64,000 bases of DNA from Chloroflexota bacterium (lineage in GTDB: Bacteria; Chloroflexota; Anaerolineae; Anaerolineales; Villigracilaceae): positions 1 through 64,000 of the forward strand of contig JACRPQ010000010.1 in the NCBI GenBank assembly GCA_016223135.1, in the 5' to 3' direction. The notes under the pieces are model-generated. The model was not told the origin of the DNA. It saw only the letters and a list, made by a program, of their open reading frames with translations, and made no database searches. Made by a program: the position numbers and the translations under genes. The first letter of the stretch is position 1; the number at the start of each line of letters is the position of its first letter. Positions 23,901 to 32,866 of this stretch are shown here, piece after piece.

Positions 23901-24777
23901 CCGCCGCGCCGATCAGGATCAATGCCGCAGCGATGAAAAGGACGGTTGAAACAGAAACAGGCATCGGGGCGGCGGGAAGCGTTGGTCCCGTGATGGGGTT
24001 TGCCGGCGCAGCCGTCTCGGCGCTGCTGAGGGGACCGCCCTGCCGGTTCACATATCCAACTCCCGCGCCGATGCCTGCCAACAGCACCGCCCCCGCCAGC
24101 AGGATGACGAAGAGGTTATAGAGGTTCTCTCCCTTTTGCCACCTTTGCCCCGTCACGCGGACGATCAGATAGACGCCCAAAAATATCAATGCCTGCGCGG
24201 TGTAGATGAAGGCGGTTTCTTTGGATGTGAAATGCAGGACGGTTGCCGCCGTGACGAAATACAAATACCGTTTTTCGCCGCCTTCGAGATACCGCAGAAT
24301 CGCATATAACAGGACGATACCCGAAAAGCCGACATAGGATTCGTTGCGCACGTACCGCCCATAGTAAAGCATGTAGGGCGAGATGACCATCAACAGCCCG
24401 GCAGCCAGCGCTCCCCATTTGCCGAGATAGGCGCGCCAATACCAGACCATCCAGACGGTGGCGATGCTGAATAACACTGCCGGAATGCGGGCGGTGAAAT
24501 CGGAAACGCCAAAGAGAAAGTAGGTGAGGGCGATGACATGGAACTGGAACGGTCCGTGCATCATGGGCGTGTGCTGGTAGCCTTGCCCGCGATAGAGCAG
24601 CCAGGAGAAGTAGGTGTGCAGGCTTTCGTCGTGGCTCATGACGCGCGTGCCGAGGTCGTAGAAGCGCGTGAAGACCGCCAGGAGCAGGATGCCCGCGAAC
24701 ACTGCGATTTCGTTGGTAATGGCAGGCAGGGCAGGGTGGATGGGTCGTTGAAGCCAGGTGTTCGATTTGTTGTTCAT
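20953..24777 (-). CDS. Agl23-like membrane glycosyltransferase (GT39/PMT type) fused to NHL beta-propeller
   Basis: A 1274-aa fusion. The N-terminal part has about a dozen helices and the early motifs MSHDESLHTYFSWLLYRG and HTPMMHGP of the flippase-associated Agl23 / GT39 group, in which the first acidic residues are catalytic. A low-complexity loop holds two copies of a 30-residue repeat (DNA 23181-23360). The last 330 residues are six NHL repeats (ADSRNHRI, TDTWNHRV, ADTGNKRI, TDTWNQRV and so on). The transferase probably uses a lipid-linked sugar on the outer membrane face, with the propeller binding protein or glycan. ATG 24777 is used; upstream in-frame codons begin with TTG and lack homology. 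Confidence 0.85.
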   Translation of the reverse strand: MNNKSNTWLQRPIHPALPAITNEIAVFAGILLLAVFTRFYDLGTRVMSHDESLHTYFSWLLYRGQGYQHTPMMHGPFQFHVIALTYFLFGVSDFTARIPAVLFSIATVWMVWYWRAYLGKWGALAAGLLMVISPYMLYYGRYVRNESYVGFSGIVLLYAILRYLEGGEKRYLYFVTAATVLHFTSKETAFIYTAQALIFLGVYLIVRVTGQRWQKGENLYNLFVILLAGAVLLAGIGAGVGYVNRQGGPLSSAETAAPANPITGPTLPAAPMPVSVSTVLFIAAALILIGAAVVLLIGYGWENLCRERSFDLIILLMSFVLPMLVAFPLEWLKGRLNVVVPTSAAAVAALDVRSMAIIGGFTAVFFVIAIIVGLLWSRDWWKYALTFWLPFIILYTTIFTNAPGFFTGLVGSLAYWVEQQGVERGSQPEYYYLLVQIPMYEFLPAIGSWVAIGLGVKKLFGRRPAVPEEEADKLSDVSAVTPDVSSLPSTEEASTFSEVAADELSDMSAVTPDVPSLPSTEEAGTFPEAAANGLSEPTLSVVSEETKFKNFFSLMVFWVATSILAFTIAGERMPWLTYHMAWPMVLLTGWGLGQIIEGVGEKLEEASPWRTLLSLSLLIVFLTAVFRAVRSWFGATPPFQGSDLAQLEATSAFLLPLAVAVIAAALLVYLMKNDFVSLAIVGFTVFAVVAAIASIINGAALLNLLSIPEAGALLAPQILRFSAVLLALIASIFGAVYLSRQPRPSAFTGWAALVFFILLAVQTGRTAFRASYIFYDDATEYLVYAHGATGVKDVMAQVTEISERTTGGLNAIIAYDASAPDTGVSWPFVWYLRDFTALRAFDQPTRSLREAAAVIVDQKNFDKIYPALGNEFYEFNYIRMWWPNQDYFNLNRERVLNAITNPDIREGIFDIWFNRDYTKYAQATGNGSLTLTTWQPSDQMKLFVRKEIVSKIWNYGVGPAETAVVTDPYEAGTIMLPAEQIFGSEQYPRGLNAPRAIAHSESGDLYIADSRNHRILHIASDGSLLHEWGTFGDAVTGNAPIGTFNEPWGVAVGPDGSVYVTDTWNHRVQKFTRDGQPVTMWGQYGQPQLGDPNSLSSFWGPRGIAVDANGNVLVADTGNKRIVVFDKDGNYLTEFGTAGLAPGQFDEPVGVAIAPNGTVYVTDTWNQRVQAFTPSEDGKFYFPTLQWDVNGWFGQSLDNKPFIAVGGSGNVFITDPEGYRVIEFTADGQFVRTWGDFGNGPDEIGLAAGVTVDQNGFVWVTDAGNNRILKYRLP
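23181..23360 (-). repeat. Tandem 90-bp repeat inside the Agl23-like gene
   Basis: Two units with a 90-base period encode LSD(M/V)SAVTPDV-type 30-residue repeats. The third position differs little between units, which points to recent duplication. The region is a cytoplasmic or extracytoplasmic loop between membrane helices. Confidence 0.7.
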
Positions 24778-24860
24778 TCGTTGTCTCTGAAGCGTGGTTT
24801 TGGGTTGGTTGACTATACTGTATTCCGAATCATCTTGCAAGCGGCGCTCATTTGATATTT

Positions 24861-25068
24861 AACTCATGTTACGCGGTAGCGCGAGATTTATCTCGCGTTT
24901 TGGGACGCAGATGAACGCTGATTTACGCGGTATCTGCCATGCCCGCACGGACGTGAACGTCCGTGCTATTCATACAAAGCCCCGCCAAGGCGGGACTAGT
25001 CCGCTTGAGCGGACTTGGTAGGAATAGCACGGGGATTAATCCCCGTGCGGCGCCAAGGGCAGGGGATT
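24861..25068. repeat. Repeat-filled spacer with family B fragment and nested palindromes
   Basis: The 378-bp gap between the Agl23-like gene and rlmN holds no gene. AACTCATGTTACGCGGTAG (24861 onwards) with the palindrome CGCGAGATTTATCTCGCG is a family B copy related to 37421-37487 and 39744-39830. Further right, GCACGGACGTGAACGTCCGTGC and CACGGGGATTAATCCCCGTG are two strong palindromes that also face each other as outer arms, with GTCCGCTTGAGCGGAC between. Confidence 0.6.
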
Positions 25069-25155
25069 GTCAGGTTAAATTGTTAATCTGCAAAATGTCG
25101 CGCTGCGAAGAAACTGCGTAGGGCGCGCCGCACTGTCTTTACACGAGAAGGTACC

Positions 25156-26265
<1,110 letters not shown>

Positions 26266-26339
26266 GGGAGGGAAGGGTGAATTATGAATTATGAAGGATG
26301 AATTATGAAGGATGAAATGGCGGGCAATTCATTTGCGCC

Positions 26340-28922
26340 TCATTCGTGGAGGGTCTTGTCCTCCAACGAATCCAAATTCCCTTGCACAATTTTGATATTC
26401 GGATGATCGGGCGGCAGGAATTTCTTGAAAATCGCCAGGGCGCGCTCGCAGGCGGCGCGCGCCCCCGCCAAGTCGCCTAAGGCTTTCAACACCGAGCCCA
26501 GGTTGTTGACGAGTGTGGCTACGTTCGGATGATCCTCTCCAAGCTGCTTTTCGAAGATTTTCAGGGCGCGCTCGAAGGCGGCGCGCGCCCCCGCCAGATC
26601 GCCCAAGTCTTTCAACACTAAGCCCAAGTTGTTGACCCCCGTTGCTACTTGCGGGTGTTCCGTGCCGAGATTGGCTTCCCAAATCTTGATAGCGCGCTCG
26701 AAGGCGGCGCGCGCCCCCGCCAGGTCGCCCAAGTCTTGCAGCACGGAGCCCAAGTTGTTGACGTCTGTGGCGACACTGGGATGGTCAGGTCCATAAGCCG
26801 CCTCGTCAATTTTCAGGGCGCGCTCGAAGGCGGCGCGCGCCCCCGCCAGGTCGCCCAGGTCTTGCAACACCGAGCCTAGGTTGTTGACGCGGATGGCGAC
26901 ACTGGGATGGTCGGGTCCATAGGTCGCCTCGTCAATTTTCAGGGCGCGCTCAAAGGCGGTGCGCGCCCCCGCCAGGTCGCCCAAGTCTTGCAGTACCGAG
27001 CCCAGGCTGTTGACGTCGCTAGCAATAGTGGGATGGTCGGGTCCATGGGTCGCCTCGTCAATTTTCAATGCGCGCTCGAAGGCGGCACGCGCTCCCACCA
27101 GGTCGCCCAGGTCTTTCAACACTAAGCCCAGGTTGTTGACGCTCGCTGCTACGTGAGGATGATCTGGTCCAAGATTGGCTTCCCAAATCTTGATGGCGCG
27201 CTCGTAGGCGGCGCGCGCCCCCGCGTAATCGGCAATCATATTCAAGTGGTAGCCATAGTTGTTCCACAAGGCGCCTGCATCCTGCAAGCCGCTTTCTTCT
27301 GCGCGGGAAGCGGTTATCGGCATGTGAGAACGGAAGGGAACAAAGCGGGCGGGCAAGCCAGTATCATTGGCTTGATTTGATAAAACGGCGAGCGCATCGG
27401 CGAGTTTTTCCAGAATCTCCGGCGCTTCCTTCGCCAAGCCGCGGGCGTAGTCTGCGAGTAAGGGGTGAATCGCGGGCAGATCGGCTTCGCCCAGTTTCAA
27501 CAAGCCCAAGCCGTACAGGGTTGAGAGCGCTTCGTCACAGGTTTCGGTCGAGATTTCCAGCGCGTTTTCGAAGAGCTCAAGCGGAATCGGGGTGTTCGGG
27601 GCGAGGTAGCCCGTCATGAGGAATATCTTTTGGGCGGTTTCGTCCTTCACCTGCAGCCAGGAAACCGCAAAGGTACGCTGCAGGTCGAGGTCATGTTCGG
27701 TGGGGGCGGGCAGGTCGGCGCGCCAGCCGTGCATGGAGGGGTGGTCCAGCGCCTCTCGGGACTGGGTCAGGTAGTCGTCGAGGGCGAGGCGCGGGTGTCC
27801 GTTCAGGTAGCGGCTCGCCAGTTCGAGCGCCAGCGGCAGGTGACCGAGCCGTTCGGCGAGGTTGGCGAGGTCCTTATCGGCGTCTTTGCGTTTGGTCAGT
27901 GTCCGCTTGAGGAAATCGAGGCTTTCCGCTGGGGTGAAGACCTCCAGCGGCAGGGCTTTCAGTCCGCTCGTGGCGAGCCAGTCCGTGCGGCGGGAGGTGA
28001 TGAGCAGGCGCAGGCTGGAATGCCCAAACAGCCGCAGGACGTCGTTTGTCCGCGCCGGTTCCTCGAAGTTGTCGAGGATCAGCAGGCGCGGACCGTCGCT
28101 CTTCCAGGCGTCCAAGGTGCGGGTCACCTGCGTGGGTTGGTCTTCGGGGAAGTCCGGCAGGCGCATTTCGCGCCCGCAGCGGGCGATCTCCGCTTCGAGT
28201 TGGGACGGGTCGGCAAGGTTCAGCCAGTGCACGCCGCGAAAGTAGCGTCCGTAGCGGTAGGCGAACTCCACCGCCAGTTGGGTCTTGCCGATGCCGCCCA
28301 TACCCGTGACGGTCTGGTTGATGACCGTCCCGACGCCCGTGTGGTTGAGCAGAGAGTCAGCCAGCGCGCGTAACTGCGGGACACGCCCTTCAAAGAGCGG
28401 ATTGGGAGGAAAGGGGAGGTAGGAGCCGAGCGGCAGGTCGGCGGGGAGGGGGATCGCTTCGTTTGCCGACGGGACGGCTGGTCCCGTTTTCTGAAGCGGT
28501 TTCGGCGCGATACCTCTGATCCCACATTCCAGGCGGTACAAAGCATTTTCATCGTTCAACCCGCCGCGAAAATCCACCCACGTCAGGCGGGAGAGAAAGC
28601 GAGGCAGTTTCAGGTCTGTACTGTCTGATGCACCGGGCAGCAGCACGGGAATCACACGGCGCTTTTTGTCTTTTACGCGTTCCTCGATGGCGGCGCGCAT
28701 CTCTTCGTTTTCCCACGGTCCAATGCCCGAGGGTCCCAAAAAGACGGCGTAGGTCTGACATTCGTCGAGCGCTTCTTCGAGTCCCTCCTGCCACGGTTCG
28801 CCGGGGATCAAATTCCACTTGTCGAGCCAGACTTTCAGCCCTTTTTCCTCCAATTTGCGGGCAAGTTGTTCGACGGCGGGCTTATCTTTTCCGTTGTGGC
28901 TGAGGAAGACATCGAATTTCAT
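26340..28922 (-). CDS. TIR-NB-ARC-TPR protein (bacterial NLR-like STAND ATPase)
   Basis: An 860-aa protein with three parts. Residues 1-135 are a TIR domain (MKFDVFLSHNGKDKP; WQEGLEEALDE carries the catalytic-type glutamate, E49 or E50). Residues 165-450 are an NB-ARC NTPase with Walker A GMGGIGKTQ and Walker B LLILDNFEEP. The C-terminal 300 residues are seven 42-residue TPRs (GDLAGARAAFERALKI units). TIR domains of this type cleave NAD or make signalling nucleotides after oligomerisation. In NLR-like proteins the repeats sense a trigger. An anti-phage role is plausible but inferred. It appears monocistronic. Confidence 0.9.
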   Translation of the reverse strand: MKFDVFLSHNGKDKPAVEQLARKLEEKGLKVWLDKWNLIPGEPWQEGLEEALDECQTYAVFLGPSGIGPWENEEMRAAIEERVKDKKRRVIPVLLPGASDSTDLKLPRFLSRLTWVDFRGGLNDENALYRLECGIRGIAPKPLQKTGPAVPSANEAIPLPADLPLGSYLPFPPNPLFEGRVPQLRALADSLLNHTGVGTVINQTVTGMGGIGKTQLAVEFAYRYGRYFRGVHWLNLADPSQLEAEIARCGREMRLPDFPEDQPTQVTRTLDAWKSDGPRLLILDNFEEPARTNDVLRLFGHSSLRLLITSRRTDWLATSGLKALPLEVFTPAESLDFLKRTLTKRKDADKDLANLAERLGHLPLALELASRYLNGHPRLALDDYLTQSREALDHPSMHGWRADLPAPTEHDLDLQRTFAVSWLQVKDETAQKIFLMTGYLAPNTPIPLELFENALEISTETCDEALSTLYGLGLLKLGEADLPAIHPLLADYARGLAKEAPEILEKLADALAVLSNQANDTGLPARFVPFRSHMPITASRAEESGLQDAGALWNNYGYHLNMIADYAGARAAYERAIKIWEANLGPDHPHVAASVNNLGLVLKDLGDLVGARAAFERALKIDEATHGPDHPTIASDVNSLGSVLQDLGDLAGARTAFERALKIDEATYGPDHPSVAIRVNNLGSVLQDLGDLAGARAAFERALKIDEAAYGPDHPSVATDVNNLGSVLQDLGDLAGARAAFERAIKIWEANLGTEHPQVATGVNNLGLVLKDLGDLAGARAAFERALKIFEKQLGEDHPNVATLVNNLGSVLKALGDLAGARAACERALAIFKKFLPPDHPNIKIVQGNLDSLEDKTLHE
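26365..27246 (-). repeat. Seven near-identical 126-bp tandem repeats coding TPRs
   Basis: Units of 42 codons repeat from about 26365 to 27246. Inner units differ by only a few bases and share strings such as GGCGCGCGCCCCCGCCAGGTC. Such identity favours copy-number change or gene conversion and makes the array prone to assembly error. Confidence 0.75.
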
Positions 28923-28946
28923 CGTGAAGGTCCCTTCGGGCTGATT

Positions 28947-29732
28947 TTACCCCACCAATTCGCTCAAATCCTCGGCAATGACGTCAATCCGCTTCTCCCA
29001 CGCTTCCGCCTGCTCCAGCGTGCTGACCCCGCTCAACACGAGGGCGCAGGGCATGTCCGCCGCCTGAGCGGCGGCGATGTCGGTTTCGAGGCGGTCGCCA
29101 ACGACCAGCGTTTCTTCCTTCTTTGTCCCAAGCCGCTCGAGCGCCAGTTCCATCAGGTAAGGAAAAGGCTTTCCCACCGAGATGGGTTCAACGCCGGTGG
29201 CGGTTGTAATGACCGAGAGCCATGCCCCCGAGCCGGGAATCTCTCCGCGCGGGGTGGGGAAGGTCTTGTCGGTGTTGGTGGTGTAGAAGGGCACGCCGCG
29301 CCGCACGAGCAGGGTTGCTTCTGCCACTTTTTGGAAGTTAATTTCGCGGTCAATGCCCATCACAAAGACCTGTGCTTGTGCCGCGTTTTCAAGGGAAAGA
29401 ATCTCGAAGCCTTTTTCTTCCAGCGCTTTGCGTATTCCGTTTCCGCCAATCATGAAGACCTTTGTCCCCGGCGGGTATTTCTGCGAAAGGACGAACGCCG
29501 CAGCCAGCGCAGAGGTCACCACTTGCGAGGCGTCCACCTCCACGCCGAGGGCGCGCAACTTTTGCTGATATTCTTCGGGAGTCTTCGTGCCATTGTTGGT
29601 GGCAAAGGCAAACTTCAGTCCGCGCGCACGGATGCGGCGAAAGACGTCCGGCAGGTCGCCGATGGGAGCGTCGCCTTTCCAGAGGACGCCGTCCATATCG
29701 AGGATGAGGGCTTTGATGTGGGAGGGAAGCAT
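28947..29732 (-). CDS. HAD-IIA family phosphatase (NagD-like)
   Basis: A 261-aa haloacid dehalogenase enzyme. Motif I is LILDMDGVLWKG (nucleophile Asp and acid/base Asp), motif II is FATNNGTKT, motif III includes SVGKPFPYL and motif IV is VVGDRLETDI. The long insertion between motifs II and III is the C2 cap of NagD/4-nitrophenylphosphatase types. These remove phosphate from small metabolites such as nucleoside monophosphates or phosphoglycolate. The substrate is not determined. It is followed closely by the TIR-NB-ARC gene on the same strand but shows no functional link to it. Confidence 0.88.
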   Translation of the reverse strand: MLPSHIKALILDMDGVLWKGDAPIGDLPDVFRRIRARGLKFAFATNNGTKTPEEYQQKLRALGVEVDASQVVTSALAAAFVLSQKYPPGTKVFMIGGNGIRKALEEKGFEILSLENAAQAQVFVMGIDREINFQKVAEATLLVRRGVPFYTTNTDKTFPTPRGEIPGSGAWLSVITTATGVEPISVGKPFPYLMELALERLGTKKEETLVVGDRLETDIAAAQAADMPCALVLSGVSTLEQAEAWEKRIDVIAEDLSELVG

Positions 29733-29796
29733 GGGGATTTACGATTTACGATTTTAGATTTTAGATTTTTGATTTGCGATTGAAGGGGATTATATC

Positions 29797-29933
29797 TTAG
29801 AGCGTGTTCGAGCTTCGCCACAGATAGACGAACGCTGACTTTGATGAACAAAGCGATGAAGTCCCCTTTATCAAATTTATCTGTGTTCATCTGTGTTCAT
29901 CTGTGTTTATCTGTGGTTGGAAACACTCTCTTA
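29797..29933. repeat. MITE-like repeat with CACAGATAAAC arms
   Basis: Inverted ends TTAGAGCGTGTT (left) and AACACTCTCTTA (right) enclose CCACAGATAGACGAACG and its rough complement ending ATCTGTGGTTGG. A related right end (TTCAAAACACTTTCTTA) is at 51549-51565. The 272-bp gap between the HAD and clpP genes holds this element and a terminator, and no gene. Confidence 0.55.
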
Positions 29934-29943
29934 CACAGAACAA

Positions 29944-29976
29944 ACCGCCCCGAAGGGTGAGCGCCTCCGGGACGGT
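29944..29976 (-). terminator. Terminator of clpP
   Basis: On the minus strand CCGTCCCGGAGG pairs with CCTTCGGGGCGG and is followed by TTTGTTCT, 30 bases after the clpP stop. Confidence 0.7.
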
Positions 29977-30004
29977 ATCTTGTCAAAACGCGCAAAACGC
30001 TGCC

Positions 30005-30616
30005 TTACTTGATGATCTTATCTGAGGCTTCCAGCACCTGGTCCACCAGACCATATTCAACCGCTTGTTTTGCTTCGAGATAGTAATCGCGGTCGCTGTC
30101 GCGCTCGATGACCTCCAGCGGCTGACCGGTATGTTTTGCAAGAATGCCCAGCAGCAGGCTCTTCAACCGCAGGATCTGCCTTGCTTGAATCTCGATGTCG
30201 GTCGCCTGTCCCTGCGCGCCGCCCAGCGGCTGGTGCATGTGGATGGTGGCGTTGGGCAGGGCGTAGCGTCTGCCTTTTGTGCCGGCGGCAAGCAAAACGG
30301 TCCCGAACGAAGCGGTCACGCCGACCGCCACCGTGCTGATGGGATTGGAAATCATCTGCATCGTATCGTAAATCGCCAAGCCGGCATAAATCTGCCCGCC
30401 GGGCGAATTGATATACATGTAGATTTCCTTTTCGGGGTCTTCATGGTTGAGGTACAGCAGCTGCGCCACGATGACGTTTGCCACCTGGTCGTCAATGGCG
30501 GTGCCGAGGAAGATGATGCGCTCCTTGATGAGGCGTGTAAAGACATCAATGGATCGCTCGCCGTAATTGGTCGTTTCGATGACGTAGGGGGTCACACTTT
30601 TGAAATTGGGAATCAT
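30005..30616 (-). CDS. clpP: ATP-dependent Clp protease proteolytic subunit
   Basis: A 203-aa ClpP, normal length without a long propeptide. The catalytic serine is S103 in [13 protein letters not shown] and histidine H128 in IHMHQPLGG; the acidic partner lies in the DSDRDYYL segment near 173-177. [17 protein letters not shown] is the oxyanion-hole region. It forms a tetradecameric chamber used by ClpX/ClpA/ClpC. AAGGAGATAAATC precedes ATG. The tig gene lies just upstream in the same direction, a common tig-clpP order, although clpX does not follow. Confidence 0.95.
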   Translation of the reverse strand: MIPNFKSVTPYVIETTNYGERSIDVFTRLIKERIIFLGTAIDDQVANVIVAQLLYLNHEDPEKEIYMYINSPGGQIYAGLAIYDTMQMISNPISTVAVGVTASFGTVLLAAGTKGRRYALPNATIHMHQPLGGAQGQATDIEIQARQILRLKSLLLGILAKHTGQPLEVIERDSDRDYYLEAKQAVEYGLVDQVLEASDKIIK

Positions 30617-30668
30617 GATTTATCTCCTTGAATGCCGGCGATGATACCTGCACCGCGTAGGAAATTCG

Positions 30669-32117
30669 TTAACTCTTTGCCTGCTCTTCGGATGAACCCT
30701 CGCTGACGCTCGGCGCTTCATTCATCGGGACGGCTGCTTCTGTTTCTTCAGCCTGCGCCTCCGCTGACGTTTCTTCCGCCGCCTGCGCCGCGCGCTCCTC
30801 CGGCGACTTGTACTCGCCGATTGCAATGGACTTGAGCAGATCGAGCGCCTGGCGGGTCAACACACGGTTGGCAGATTCCATCGCCACCGCCTGGGCGAAT
30901 TCCTGCTGTCCCTTTTTGCCGCCTTGAATCTTCCGCATATCCAGTCCCTGCATGATCAGCGAGCCTATCGTGCTGTTGAATTCGGCATCCAGCGCTTCAT
31001 TGCTTACTTCCAATTTTTCGCGGCGGACGATTTCATCGAGGATGAGCGAACGCTCGAGGCGCTTCTTCGCCACCGGCTTGACTTCCTCCTCGATGAACTT
31101 CTCGCGGGTGGTGTTGCGGAATTTGAAATACGTATCGAGGTCCATGCCCTGTTGGGCGAGGCGGTTGCTCAAGTCTTGCAGCACATGCTCGCTTTCATGG
31201 TCGAGAGAGTGTTGATGATATTTGAATGTGGCGCCTTCCTTGATTTTTTCGATGAGTTCCACGAAGTACTTGTCGTCGTACTCGGCTTTGGAGCGGGCTT
31301 CCACGTCTTTCTTGACGGCTTCTTTCAGTTCATCGAGCGTTTCGCCGGCGCCAACGGTCTTGGCAAATTCGTCATCGAGTTCGGGCAGGGTCACTCCGCG
31401 CACCACCTTGACCGTGACCTGCATTTCCGCTTCCTTGCCCTTCAACTCTTCCACATCCCAATCTTCGGGAAAGGTGTGCTTGACGGTTTTGACGTCGCCT
31501 GCCTTCATGCCAATCAATTCTTTGGCGAAGCCGGCATAGGGCCATTCGGCATCCTGCTCTTCGGCGCGGATCAGGGTGGCGAAGCCTTCGCGGTTCAATT
31601 CGGGAAGTTCGGATTTGACATCCACAAGGACGAAATCGCCTTCCCGCGCCTCACGCTCGACGTTTTCAGTGGTGGCATACATTTGGCGGAGGTCTGCCAG
31701 GGCTTTGTCCACTTCTTCCTGAGAGGGGGCAGTCCATTCGTAGGGCATGCGAAGCGAGTGATAGTCACCCAGGTCCACTTCGGGCGCGAGGGGAACGCGG
31801 AAGGTCAGTTTGACGGGGTCGAGCGAGTCGATGGCTTCGAGCGTCCCCGCTGCGCCGGGTTCCACTCCCGCTTCTTTGAGGATGTTGGCGTATTCGTCAT
31901 CCACGAACATGTCAATTGCCTGTTCCAGGACCGCCTGCTCGCCATAGTTGAGGACGACCATGTGGTAAGGCGCTTTGCCCGGGCGGAAACCGGGGATTTT
32001 AGCGCGCTCGGCGATCTTGCGCGCGGCGCGGCGTTTGTACTGTTCTATTTTTTCCGCTTCCACTTCCACCACCAGTTTGGCTTCGTGGTTTTCTTCGATT
32101 GTTTTTTGGATGTTCAA
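30669..32117 (-). CDS. tig: Trigger factor, ribosome-associated chaperone and prolyl isomerase
   Basis: A 482-aa trigger factor. The ribosome-binding signature is GFRPGKAP at residues 43-50. A PPIase FKBP-like domain occupies roughly 155-240 (EGDFVLVDV; FAKELIGMKAGDVK), and the helical substrate-binding C-domain follows. The start is TTG at 32117, set by AGAGAGG five bases upstream and by MNIQKTIEENHEAKLVVEV matching the family N-terminus; a longer reading would run into the tRNA gene. The last 45 residues are acidic (EETSAEAQAEETEAA) and contain a repeat-like GCGCCGAGCGTCAGCGAGG stretch. It is followed by clpP. Confidence 0.93.
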   Translation of the reverse strand: MNIQKTIEENHEAKLVVEVEAEKIEQYKRRAARKIAERAKIPGFRPGKAPYHMVVLNYGEQAVLEQAIDMFVDDEYANILKEAGVEPGAAGTLEAIDSLDPVKLTFRVPLAPEVDLGDYHSLRMPYEWTAPSQEEVDKALADLRQMYATTENVEREAREGDFVLVDVKSELPELNREGFATLIRAEEQDAEWPYAGFAKELIGMKAGDVKTVKHTFPEDWDVEELKGKEAEMQVTVKVVRGVTLPELDDEFAKTVGAGETLDELKEAVKKDVEARSKAEYDDKYFVELIEKIKEGATFKYHQHSLDHESEHVLQDLSNRLAQQGMDLDTYFKFRNTTREKFIEEEVKPVAKKRLERSLILDEIVRREKLEVSNEALDAEFNSTIGSLIMQGLDMRKIQGGKKGQQEFAQAVAMESANRVLTRQALDLLKSIAIGEYKSPEERAAQAAEETSAEAQAEETEAAVPMNEAPSVSEGSSEEQAKS

Positions 32118-32156
32118 GTTTGCCTCTCTACGTGTGAAATTGCTGAAAGTTCTCAG

Positions 32157-32238
32157 TGGGGACGGTGGGGGTCGAACCCACAAGCCTTGCGGCACAGCAT
32201 CCTAAGTGCTGCGTGTCTGCCAGTTCCACCACGTCCCC
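32157..32238 (-). tRNA. tRNA-Leu (TAG anticodon)
   Basis: The 82-nt gene folds as a class II tRNA: acceptor GGGGACG pairs with CGTCCCC, the anticodon stem CAGCA/TGCTG holds loop CTTAGGA with anticodon TAG, a long variable arm (TGCCGCAAGGC) follows, and the T loop is GTTCGAC. The discriminator is A and CCA is not encoded. It lies 39 bases upstream of tig on the same strand. Confidence 0.95.
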
Positions 32239-32306
32239 ACGTGACTGTGGTATGTTCTTGCTGCCGTTGGGCGGCGAAATTATAACGTGAATTTGCCGAT
32301 TTGCGA

Positions 32307-32334
32307 TTGACGATTTACGATTGGTGGGTATAAT
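32307..32334 (+). promoter_or_regulatory. Sigma-70-type promoter
   Basis: TTGACG (32307-32312), a 16-base spacer and TATAAT (32329-32334) lie about 50 bases upstream of the TTG start at 32384. Confidence 0.7.
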
Positions 32335-32383
32335 CCCGCACTTGTATGCCGCTTGCAGGCAGACTTGCCTTGAGGAGAATCCA

Positions 32384-32809
32384 TTGAGCCGACTGATAAA
32401 AACCGATACTGTTGGAAAAGACCGCACACGCCTGACCAAATCCGTTGTGCTGGCAGTGCGCGAACTTGCCAGGCAAACCGAAGTGACTGCCGAAGCCCGC
32501 GACCTGGCTGCTTTCATCGCTTTTGCTTTGCAAGCCATTGCCGAGGGCATTGACGAATCGGTGGCGGCGTGGGAAAAACGCGGTTACTGGGTCAAAGCGG
32601 ACCGCTTCCGCATGGAATGGCTTTGGACGGGGCAGTATGCAAAAAAGATGAAGGAAGCTGTGCTGGCGGACGATTGGGCGGCAATCGCCATGCTCCTGCC
32701 GCAGATTGCGCAGAAACTGGGCAAGGTTCAGATTGCGCAAAATCACCGCCTGGGAACACCCTGGAGGGGGGCATACAAAAGGTTGAAAGAGGAAGGCTCA
32801 ATAAAATAA
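32384..32809 (+). CDS. Hypothetical helical protein
   Basis: A 141-aa basic, helix-rich protein beginning MSRLIKTDTVGKDRTRLTK. TTG 32384 is chosen because GAGGAG lies seven bases upstream and the good promoter at 32307-32334 is close. It contains VVLAVRELARQ and FIAFALQAIAEGID helices and a Trp-rich segment (WEKRGYWVKADRFRMEWLW). It has no membrane segment or catalytic motif. I do not recognise the family. It stands alone between tRNA-Leu and the IPP isomerase. Confidence 0.72.
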   Translation: MSRLIKTDTVGKDRTRLTKSVVLAVRELARQTEVTAEARDLAAFIAFALQAIAEGIDESVAAWEKRGYWVKADRFRMEWLWTGQYAKKMKEAVLADDWAAIAMLLPQIAQKLGKVQIAQNHRLGTPWRGAYKRLKEEGSIK

Positions 32810-32866
32810 ACGGTGAAAAAGTCGTTCGTTCGAACTGACATTATTTTTTTCGCCTTGCCCTTGGGG

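Noticed and set aside
30669-32195. Trigger factor start at 32195
   Set aside because: Would include sequence of the tRNA-Leu gene; TTG 32117 has a ribosome site and matches the family N-terminus.
30924-32285. 453-codon open frame on the plus strand opposite tig and tRNA-Leu
   Set aside because: It is antisense to a clear trigger factor gene and crosses a tRNA. Its Phe/His-rich product is a GC-skew shadow.
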